Source: Byssochlamys sp. IMV 00236
Taxonomy: Eukaryota > Ascomycota > Eurotiomycetes > Eurotiales > Thermoascaceae
Assembly: GCA_001931875.2 (NCBI GenBank)
Contig: MSJH02000655.1
Coordinates: 62,001 to 126,000 of the forward strand
Length of the DNA stretch: 64,000 nucleotides
Direction of reading: 5' to 3'
The position numbers and the translations under genes were made by a program. This document shows, piece by piece, positions 55,226-64,000 of this stretch. Within the stretch, counting starts at the first letter, position 1. Every line of letters starts with the position of its first letter. The notes beneath the pieces are model-generated. The model did no database searches. It was given only the letters and a program-made list of their open reading frames with translations, and was not told the DNA's origin.

Positions 55226-56812
55226 GTTGTTCTAGAGGATTTGACCTATTAGGAAATTATGAGACTAATCATTAGATAGACTACGTGAGTGATGATTTGT
55301 TCTTGGTTAACTAGTTCTTGGGAGTAATAATAATGACGTGGGTTATTCGGGGAGGTTTTTATTTGTTTTTTCTTGGGGAAAGCTATACTCTATTTTCTTA
55401 AGTAGTGCTTTTTTATAGTTAGGAGCCTAATATAGCTGTTTCTATAGGGTAAATATTTCTTACGTCCGGAGAAGCTAGAGCTACTCTATACATAGTAGCT
55501 TAACGGAACGGATTAAGCGGGCAATAAGTATACACATTGTATGCTATATGCCGTAACTGAAACAATGCGAGACGTGCCTGTTAAGGTTCCCTTATACTTA
55601 TAGTATACATACACTATGCGTATAGTTAACTACTTATTCTCTAGCGAGAAACAGCGAGATAACTTCTATGATTCAAACATGACGAAAAACAATCGAATAA
55701 TCGAATGTGATAAAAAACTAAAACAAAAGATATAGTACCATATAATAATAATTAGTAGTAGTCGTACTACATAAAGCTTATCACGATTCACCCCTGAAGC
55801 TAGTTAATTAGTTGATAAACTTATGACGAGGGGCGATGACGATAACACGGACTATCTATCTACTCTGTAGATATAACTAGACTAGAGTAAATAACGCCGG
55901 ATCCCGTGGTCACGGCGTCTGGGGCAGGTCTGTGAGGGAGTTATTTGTTCTTAATCTTAACGAGTGAAAATCAGGGCTTAGTATAGTTTTAGATTTTGGG
56001 TTAGCTACCTAGGTATTTCCTTCTCGGTTATTTAGACTATATCGGGTAGATAGGGAGAAAGGCATGAGGTAAAGAAGGGGAAAAAACGTGGTAATTATTA
56101 TTATCACGAAGTAAAAGCACAGAGAAAGCTACACTCTAGAGTCTAGACTCTAGAGTCTACTACTGTACCATAGTTCATTCAGACTCCAGAGATAAGAGCG
56201 TAACAGATTAAAGTACTATATATGTATAATTCAGATTCTCCACTGTTCCGTTCCTGCATATCCGTTGAACACGACTACAGTACTACTACTGCTACCTAAC
56301 TAGTCTAGTCTAGTAACCTGTCGCGTGCGAGATTAAAAGAATAATTCCTAGCCAATAAAGTATAAAAGTAATCATGGGTGATCTGCTGTGTTCGGGAGAG
56401 GTTCGGTAGTTAACTATAGTCAGTACAGGTCCTACAGGAGCTAGTTACTCTAATCATACTAGAGTGGAATCCCCGCAGCGGAGGATGCTGCGTTGGGCAG
56501 GGAGAAAATTAAGATGGCCGTTTGCGGCTGAGGCGTGCGTCGAGGCCACGCGGTTCCGCTCCGCTGGTGGTCGAGCGATCGACTAGTAGTCTAGAATACT
56601 GGTACATACTGCAGAGTGCTGTGCGTTGGAACTTGGTAGTTATTGTGATATTGTTAGTTACTCTGAGTGAATATGTAGAGTAAGTAGACTGCTAAGCAGT
56701 AACTAAACGGGTATAAGTAAATTAAGCTGCTATCTAAAGAAACAAATCCAACGGTGTAACTAGATGCTAAGTCAGGTCGTCATCCACTCACGACGCCCGG
56801 ATTGGTATTGCG
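55226..56812. other. AT-rich stop-dense desert
   Basis: About 1.6 kb with no open frame of 60 codons in any frame and very frequent TA, TAG and CTAG words (for example the palindromic CTCTAGAGTCTAGACTCTAG near 56140). Composition changes sharply to GC-rich at about 56465-56570, back to AT-rich, then GC-rich again from about 56785. No transposon domain or clear terminal repeat can be recognised. Confidence 0.55.
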
Positions 56813-57137
56813 ATGACTAGGAGATATTATGCGAGAGGAATCGGGGGCGATACGGTGTCCGATGTCGTTCCTGAAACGCCCGAGCAGTCGGGATGCCCGA
56901 GTGTCTCCCGGCCAATCAGACCGCCGGCTTCCGCCTTATCTTGTGCCAATCACAGGCCGGCTGCGACCGACGGTTGGCAATCGGCGCTAAGCCCGACGTG
57001 GTAAAAACAGGCAGCGCTAAGCCCTCTGAGGCCCCACTCGGCGTGATGGCGGCAGAGGCGTTATCTGCAGCCAATGGAAACGCATTCAGCCAGTTGTTCG
57101 ACACTGCAGAGGCTGAGAGAGGCGAAAGAACCCTTAG

Positions 57138-57261
57138 AGATAGGAGATAAAGAAAGCAAGAAGATATGGATGGAGAGATAAAGAAAGGAAGAAAAAAATG
57201 TATATATATGTATATATATAGAGAGAGAGAAAAAAAGAGATTGAGACAGATAAAGAGATAG
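57138..57261 (+). promoter_or_regulatory. Cluster of five HGATAR motifs (AreA-type sites)
   Basis: AGATAG at 57138-57143, AGATAA at 57145-57150, AGATAA at 57176-57181, AGATAA at 57248-57253 and AGATAG at 57256-57261, all matching the HGATAR site bound by AreA-type nitrogen regulators. The next gene downstream is an ammonium permease, a classical AreA target. The tract is also GA-rich, so some matches could be chance. Confidence 0.5.
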
Positions 57262-57488
57262 AGATCGATCGAGAGATCAAACTGCCACCCCCACCCTCGA
57301 AGAGAACAAGATGATATATCCTGCGCACGTCTCTCTCTGTGTCTCTCTCTCTCCGTGTCTCTCTAAGGGACGATCTCTTCTCCAGACTGCTTTCCTCTTG
57401 ATACAGAGAGAACTGCCGGTGCCTGCGTGGATCCCGGATGGGGTGTTCGGCATGGCATGGCTGGCAGAATGGCGATGATGTACTGACA

Positions 57489-57528
57489 TGCTGCTGCTGA
57501 TGCTGATGCTGATGCTGATGATGATGAA
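57489..57528. repeat. (GCTGAT)n/(GAT)n microsatellite
   Basis: CTG, then GCTGAT units, then GAT units in the ammonium permease upstream region. Confidence 0.8.
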
Positions 57529-57845
57529 TTTTTATTATTTCTTGCTCTTTGTATAAACTCTGCAGATACTAATCAATTCATTTTATTTTATTTTATTTCG
57601 TTTCTTTTCATTCTATTCTATAATTCGATTCCCTTCCCTTTCCTTTTCTTTTCTTGTCCGTCGTGGTCTGCCCGTATATTATTACCATACGATACTCCCG
57701 GCGGGTCTCGGAGCAGAGTGGATTATTGGATCGACGCGTTAAGCTCTGGTGAATTTCCTTTCTTGCGGCCGAGAATTGCCTGGATTTCTGGTTTTTGCCA
57801 CTTGGTGGTCTCGCTGGGCAGGATGAGAGGAGGAGGAGAAGAAAG

Positions 57846-57878
57846 GTGATGATGATGATAATGATGATGATGATGATT
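57846..57878. repeat. (GAT)n microsatellite
   Basis: About eleven GAT/AAT units in the ammonium permease upstream region. They encode a poly-His stretch only in an unlikely minus-strand frame. Confidence 0.85.
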
Positions 57879-58818
57879 CTCTATCCATGCTTTCAATTCT
57901 CTTCTTTTTCTTCTCTTCTCTTTTCTTCTTCCTCTTCTTCTGCTGTGATGATGATCCCTACTTAGCGCGCTGATCGATATCCTCACCATCTTAACTCATT
58001 GGAATTGTCAATATCTTTCCCTCCCACGCTAACTAGCGGTTCTCGGCCTTTTCTTCTCCCAGACCATCCCGGTTTGGGCCTGACGCTTTCGGCCTGGGAC
58101 TGTTTTTTTTCTCTCTCTCTACAGCCTCACGCACTCGCGACAACTTACCTATCTACTGGTACAGTGCGCACACGCTTGATCGCAGGCTGGCTGATATCGC
58201 AAGAGCAACATCTTCAACATCCATAACATCCAATATCTCCAACATCTCCAACATCCCAGCCATTGAGCCAATTCCTCCGCGGTATGTGATGTCTGTTCCA
58301 GATGGTTCCCCACTCGATCCGGGCCAAACTCTCTTTTTTTCCATTCTTTTTCTCGGGCGTCTAGTCGCTTGTCTAGTGTCGTCTCGTGTCTTGTCTATCT
58401 ATCGCTGACCGTTGACTCTTGCAGATTGCAAACACAAATCCATAGCGTCTCCGGAATCACCCCGTCTCTCGCCTTCCGCTGGCCCACTCGCCGTCCAGAA
58501 TTAAATATATACCTGCCCGACTGCGCCTCCGCTGTCTCTGGTCTCATTCTCCCCCCAGTCAGCCCGGAGGCGAGTTGTGTGAGGGCATCATCTTCCCATT
58601 GCCGTTCTTGATTATCATTTATTTTTCTCTCTTCTTCTTCTTCTCCGTTGTGATACCCCCTCCTGCAATCCCGTCCGCTCGACCACTCGCCGCCGCCTCA
58701 CGTGCCTCCCGCTGCGGTTTTCTAGAACGAACGAAGCAAAGCACCGTATTTTCGTCCAGGTCGAATCGACAGTCGAGTCCATTGCGAAGACCGACCCCCG
58801 GTCTTCGTGCATTTCAAC

Positions 58819-60674
58819 ATGTCCGGCTCCGGACACGCGCCCTATGCGCCTGATTATGCTTCATACAACTGGACGGGCGCCCCGGCCGACTATTCTCTCT
58901 CCACAAACCCCGATCTAGGCGGAAATTCACGTGCGTAGGATCCAGGCTGCATATCATTACACGCAAAGACAACAAAGCTCACTGATCTGCAGGAACGGAG
59001 AATCTGAACAAATGGTTTCAATCGGGTGACCAGGCCTACATCATCGTGTCCTCGGCCATGGTGCTGGTCATGGTGCCCGGTCTTGGTTTCCTCTACTCCG
59101 GTCTGGCACGCCGCAAGTCCGCGCTCAGTATGATCTGGGCCTGTATGGGCTCAATGTCTGTCATCATCTTCCAGTGGTATTTCTGGGGATACTCGCTCGC
59201 CTTCTCTCCTACAGCCACCAACGGCTACATTGGCAACCTCCGCAACTTTGGTCTGATGAAAACCCTGGCCGACCCGAGTCCTGCTTCACCCCTCATTCCG
59301 GGGCTCCTCTTTGCTTTCTACGAGGTATGGACACATGCGATATAGATTTCTTTAAAGATGTCCTGTACCTGACTCTTCCCCAGATGCAATTCGCCGCCGT
59401 TACTGCGGCCATCGTCATGGGTGCCGTAGCTGAGCGTGGTCGCATGCTTCCCGCCATGGTTTTCACCTTCATCTGGGCCACTATCGTCTACTGCCCCTTG
59501 GCCTGCTGGGCCTGGAACTCCAACGGTTGGGCCTACAAATACGGTGTGATGGACTATGCCGGTGGTGGTCCCGTCGAAATCGGATCGGGCTTGTCGGCCC
59601 TGGCATACTCCATGGTCCTGGGCCGTCGCCAGGAACGCATGATGCTCAACTTCCGCCCACACAATGTCTCGTTGATCCTGCTGGGCACCGTCTTCCTGTG
59701 GTTTGGCTGGCTTGGTTTCAACGGTGGTTCTGCCTTTGGTGCCAATGTCCGTGCGACCATGGCTTGCTGGAACTCCAACATCACGGCCGCCTTTGGCGCC
59801 ATCACCTGGGTTCTCCTCGATTGGCGACTGGCTCGCAAATGGTCCATGGTCGGTTGGTGTTCGGGTACGATCTCGGGCCTGGTGGCTGCCACGCCCGCGT
59901 CCGGTTTCATCCCCCCGTGGGCCAGTGTCATCCTGGGTATCGTCACGGGCATCGTGTGCAACTATGCCACCAAGGGTACGTGTCGCTGTTTTCGGTTGTT
60001 TGCCCGTCCTATAGATAACTAACAATCTCGCAGTGAAATACTGGATTAGGATCGATGACTCGATGGATGTGTTCGCGGAACACGGTGTCGCCGGTATTGT
60101 CGGACTCGTTTTTAACGCCCTGTTTGGAACCGACGCCATTGTTGGACTTGACGGTGTCAACGTTGGCACGACGAACGCCACTACCGGCACCGCTGTCGGT
60201 GGCTGGCTCATCCACAACTACCGTCAGCTGTACATCCAGATCGCCTATATCGTCGCCTGCTGCGCTTACTCCTTCGTCATGTCCGCCATCATCGCCTATG
60301 CGATCAACGCCATCCCCGGGTTGAACCTGAGAGCGTCCGAAGAGGCCGAGCTTCTGGGTATGGATGACGACCAGCTAGGAGAATTCGCCTACGACTACGT
60401 CGAAGTCCGTCGAGACTACCTCGCCTGGACACCACAGAAGAACTGCCAGATGGAGGACGGCCACCAGATCCCGGCCGCGGAACGATACGGCATTGGCCCA
60501 CACAGCGAGATGCTCGAGGGCCGGACGCCCCTGGAGGGAGCCAGCAAGAGCAGCCGTGGAGGCAGCGATGAGGAGAGCATCGCACCCGCGCCTCGACAGG
60601 CCGATCTGGAAGCTGCAGGACGGACTGTCGAGTTGAAGCCTGTGTCGGAGAAGGCCGAAGGGCCATCTGCATAG
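58819..60674 (+). CDS. Ammonium permease, Amt/Mep family (Mep1/3-like)
   Basis: Plasma-membrane ammonium transporter. Four exons: 58819-58930, 58993-59324, 59384-59975 and 60034-60674, giving 558 residues. About eleven membrane segments are visible, starting VLVMVPGLGFLYSGLARRKSALSM, the first Amt signature. The Phe/Trp-rich gate region and the pore are present. At the first twin-His position the sequence is DYAGGGPVEIGSG, so Glu213 stands where bacterial AmtB and yeast Mep2 have His; the second, His362 (AEHGVAGIVG), is kept. That Glu/His pair marks the Mep1/Mep3 subfamily, low-affinity and high-capacity, which in Aspergillus would suggest MeaA rather than MepA. The cytosolic tail of about 110 residues (from AEELLG) is long and Ser/Glu-rich. 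AreA control is likely (see GATA cluster). Confidence 0.93.
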
Positions 60675-62001
60675 ACTTGCGTCGTGCTTACGCCCTCTTT
60701 TTTCCTCTTCGCGTTCCCTTTTTTTTTTTTTTCCCTCCGGAGTTCTTCGTTTTCTCAACCTTATACCATCACGGCCGGCGAATTCTTCATGTTGGTTCTT
60801 CTATATATCCATCTCTGCGTTCTAGCCTGGAGCTCGTCTCTTTTTTTCCTTCGTCCCCTTCTGGATGATATGATATATATCTCTCTGTGTGTAAATATAT
60901 ATACTTACAACGGCTTTTTTTTGTTGCGCACCTTGGGGTAGCCATAGCCATTGGACTGGGTGTCATAGGCGTCTTGGAATTGTGAGGTCCATCAAAAGTC
61001 GATACCGTGCCATAAATACCATACCATATCATATCCGGAATTTTCTTCTCTTCCTCGATTGTAGATGTTGAGTTGAGTATAATGTATTAATTAGGGCGAA
61101 TAGTTTTCGAAAGATTCACTCAGTTGGCAAGTATGTAATCTAAATGAGCCAGCCATAGATCTTCGTAAGTGATTGTGCAGACAGAAGAGAATCAAATCAA
61201 GCCACAGTATAAATAAAAACTGGTTCCTAACCAGTTATGCTAACCTATAACTAGTAACTATAGTTAATATCTACTTACTTAGTAGTTGGGGTTTTTTTTA
61301 AATATAACACAAGTTATTTCACTTGTTTATCTATCCAGGTCAGCATTAGCATTAGAATTTATTTAATATCAACCATAAATCATATAGCTAGTTAAGTTAA
61401 GCCAACTAGTCGTCTCGAGTCTGGTGACTATGCAAACTGGCGAGCTCCTACCCTATTCTATTCTATTCGATTCTATAACATTAACAGTGTCCATAACCTC
61501 ATCGCTCAATTCTTTGGGGTTTAATAACAAGACGAGGGAGGTAAGAATGCTCCAAGTTCGATGTGAGAGGTGTGGGGGCAGAAGAAGAAGAAGCAAATAT
61601 TCATTAATGTATAACGTAACATTTTAGCGGGGTAGGGGAATGGGATGAAATCAGATAGGAAAGAAAAGGGTCATATAGAACGAATTATACATATACATAA
61701 AGGCATGATATGTATGGTACGTATAGTACGTATAGTATGTATAGTATAGTATAGTAGCTATGACATGGACACGGTATTGGAAGGGGATGTCGAAAACAAC
61801 CAAAAAAAAAAAAAGATTTTATATTCATTGCAGCGAGTTTCAGATAAACCAAAAAAAAGGAAGAAAGAGCAAAATACCGCTCATCCTTATGTCCGTGGCT
61901 TTTTTTCCAGCCTACCCGGCAGCTTCGGCCCCAGGTTAACCCAGAAAGGAAACGAAAGGAAAGAAAAGGAAAACTAAATACATCTCTCTATGGATTCATA
62001 A
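60675..62001. other. Convergent intergenic region, ammonium permease and pmr1
   Basis: 1.3 kb with T-runs (60718-60731) and many TA-rich tracts, including TATAGTA-type repeats near 61715-61755. It is consistent with two 3' UTRs. No gene is recognised. Confidence 0.5.
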
Positions 62002-64000
62002 TCAGACATTCACGCTATATCCCGCACCGACGGCTTTTCGTCGCTTCAGCGAATTCAGATATTTTCTACCCTCGTCGACCCAGAATACAGAACTAGAGAC
62101 AACCAACAGCCTGAATAGATGGCCGAAACTCAAAGGCTCCGTCTGGAAGATGCGCTGCAGGAACGGCAGGTAGATGACGCACGCTTGGCCGGCTAGGGAG
62201 CCAAGCACCGCGTAGTTGAACATTTTATTGCCGAAGAGCGGCAGTTCGCCGCGAAGGACAGACTTGCCTTCGCTTCGACAAGTGAGCGCGTTGAACATGT
62301 CGAAGAGCACGAAACATGTGAAGGTCATGGTCGTATCGTGGGCCGTAACAACGCGAGAGCGCTTGCCCGGGTTGAGCTCGTCGTCCGCATCGCCCATCTC
62401 GTAGACGTAGATGGCGAGCGTACCGAGCATAATCATAAAGGCAGACATGAGCACACGCTGGATGAGCGGTTTTGTGAGAACTCGGGCATGCTTCGGCCGG
62501 GGCGGACGCGACATGACCGCCGGGTCGACGGGTTCAACCCCCAAAGACTGGGCTGGTGGGCCGTCCATAAGAATATCTTGCGAAAAATGTCAGTGATGAT
62601 CTACCATAAAACTGCAAGCCGGGAAATCTTACTGATCCACAAGATTTGCATCGCATTCAGCGGGTTCTTGAAGCCAAGGGTCGTGCTCAGAAGAACAAGG
62701 GTCAGCGCAGCAACGCTTGTGCTAAGCTGGAAGGTGATGAAGTTCTGGATGTTGTAGAAGATGCCCTTTCCTTGCTCAATCGCGCGCAAGATAGTCGAGA
62801 AATCATCGTCGGTCAGGATCATGTCAGCCGCCTCCTTGGCAACGTCTGTTCCCAACTTGCCCATCGCGATACCGATGTCTGCCTTCTTCAGTGCAGGCGC
62901 ATCGTTCACGCCGTCTCCAGTCATAGCAACAACATCGCCGCGCGACTGGAGAGCTCGAATGATCTTCATCTTATGGTCAGGACTCGTACGCGCGAAGACT
63001 GTGGCTGTTGCCATTGCCTGTGAAAGCTCCTCTGTGGTCATGCGATCTATTTCGTCTCCCCTGAGGACCGATCTCGATCCGGGAGCGTCGTTAACTGGCA
63101 TTCCAAGCTTCTTCGCAATGGCCACCGCAGTCGTCTCCGCATCACCTGTGATCATGATAACTCGGACGCCTCCCGACATGAGTCGCCGGATCGACTTGTA
63201 CACGTCCTTTCGCGGCGGATCATTCATGCCCACGAGTCCTGAAAACACCAGACCGGTGTACCTTTCATCCTCCTGAACCTGACCCGGTTTGGGGCTTGGG
63301 GTTGCACTTCGGCTGCCGAATCGTCTACCCTTTGGCGCTGGTCCGCTGGCAAAGGCGAGAACCCTCAGTCCTTCTGCCGCCATCTGCTCTGCTGCACGTC
63401 TGATAACCTGTCGTCTTGGTTCGTCCAAGATCACCTCGCGGCCGTCTTTCATCAGATAGGTATCACATCGGGCGAGCACTTGCTCCAGAGCACCCTTGAT
63501 ATAAGCGACCTCGGTGCCGCTGTTTCCCCCCGAAGGGTCCCCAGACATGCCACTTCCAATGATCACTCCCATCCATTTCCGCTCCGAGCTGAAAGGCGTT
63601 TCCGAGACACGGGCACTGATCCGTTCTCGCACATCATCCTCTCCAAAGGCGTCCAGCAGGTCAAGAATGGCAACGTCGGTCGGTTGGCCTACCCACCTGC
63701 TCTTCACTGCGCCTGACGAGCTATCGGCAGTCGAGGACAGCACTGCAGCCGACGAAGCGCTTGCGGGCGAGTTTGCATGCACGCGCGACAGTCGAGCATT
63801 GTTAGCAATGTTTCCCACTCTGAGTACAGTCCGCGCCGCAGGTCCAGGGGTCAACGACGTAATGTCTTTGTGGACTTCGAAGGGTTCAGGACAATCGAAA
63901 TGCCACATCTTGGTGACTGTCATATGGTTCATTGTCAACGTCCCCGTCTTGTCGCTACACACGACATTGACCGATCCCAGGGTCTCCACACTTGGAAGCC
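62002..64000 (-). CDS. pmr1: Pmr1-type Golgi Ca2+/Mn2+ P-type ATPase, 3' part (start lies beyond the window)
   Basis: Pumps Ca2+ and Mn2+ into the Golgi (family knowledge). Two exons are visible, 62633 to the right edge and 62002-62576, separated by a 56-bp intron that joins [16 protein letters not shown]. The visible part begins just before the phosphorylation site CSDKTGTLT and includes the nucleotide-binding domain ([12 protein letters not shown]; the usual KGA motif), the hinge motif [21 protein letters not shown], and the last membrane segments. [12 protein letters not shown] after M5-M6 and the short C-terminus ending AGYSVNV are typical of the secretory-pathway (SPCA) group rather than PMCA or SERCA. 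The N-terminal half, including the first four membrane segments, is outside the window. Confidence 0.93.

Larger units (their letters stand above)
56813..58818. promoter_or_regulatory. Long upstream region of the ammonium permease gene
   Basis: Two kilobases with no recognisable gene. It contains CCAAT words near 56920, 56946 and 57070 (CCAATCAG, CCAATCAC, CCAATGG), a GATA-rich purine tract at 57138-57261, GCTGAT and GAT microsatellites, and a strongly pyrimidine-rich stretch running towards the start codon. This suggests a long 5' leader, possibly with introns such as one around 58310-58424. Confidence 0.5.

Noticed and set aside
57489..57878. Tandem repeats that might suggest a CRISPR-like array
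   Set aside because: They are simple trinucleotide and hexanucleotide microsatellites without spacers, in a eukaryotic genome.
59318..60217. 299-codon open frame antisense to the ammonium permease
   Set aside because: It mirrors the GC-rich codon pattern of the real exons, crosses real introns without adapting, and has no resemblance to any family.
1..64000. Secondary-metabolite or other specialised gene cluster
   Set aside because: No backbone enzyme, tailoring enzymes or cluster-type transporter were found. The transcription factor at 22158-24237 is surrounded by housekeeping genes.

Overview
The window reads as nuclear DNA of a filamentous ascomycete, most likely a member of the Eurotiales (Aspergillus or Penicillium type). 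The reasons are split genes with short introns (about 48-90 bp) carrying GTRNGT donors, CTAAC/CTGAC-like branch sites and YAG acceptors, close protein-level resemblance to Aspergillus housekeeping families, and the general gene density. I cannot name the species from sequence alone. All exon structures below were worked out by hand from splice signals, phase and family resemblance, so boundaries are predictions.

Layout, left to right: Gyp1-type Rab GAP (-); Hrp1/Nab4-type two-RRM hnRNP (+) with an unusually long intron; Flc/TRP-like membrane protein (-); Tls1/Hep59 splicing-associated protein (-) divergent from actin-related protein Arp4 (+); an unrecognised 928-residue protein (-); a fungal transcription factor with only half a zinc cluster (-), divergent from uracil-DNA glycosylase (+); protein disulfide isomerase (-); Atg22-like vacuolar exporter (-); JHD1 histone demethylase (-) divergent from SF3b14/p14 (+); STIMATE-type vacuolar membrane protein (+); an AT-rich stretch holding a broken 2EXR/F-box-like gene; Utp18 (-); hexokinase (-); Hst2-type sirtuin (-) divergent from Cog4 (+); an intron-containing tRNA-Pro(CGG) (-) next to an AT-rich ORF desert; an ammonium permease (+) with a long leader and a GATA-motif cluster; and the 3' part of a Pmr1-type Ca2+/Mn2+ P-type ATPase (-) running off the right edge.

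The genes are dispersed housekeeping functions, not a pathway. Three themes recur: RNA processing (Hrp1, Tls1, SF3b14, Utp18), chromatin (Arp4, JHD1, Hst2) and secretory/vacuolar membranes (Gyp1, Flc, PDI, Atg22, STIMATE, Cog4, Pmr1). I see no PKS, NRPS, terpene synthase, intact transposon or CRISPR array, and no clearly new multi-gene system. The items most worth a second look are the uracil-DNA glycosylase (two in-frame starts, a changed DNA-intercalation loop, a 109-residue tail), the half-zinc-cluster transcription factor, the 1.25-kb intron in the Hrp1 gene, and the RIP-like degraded gene and AT-rich desert.
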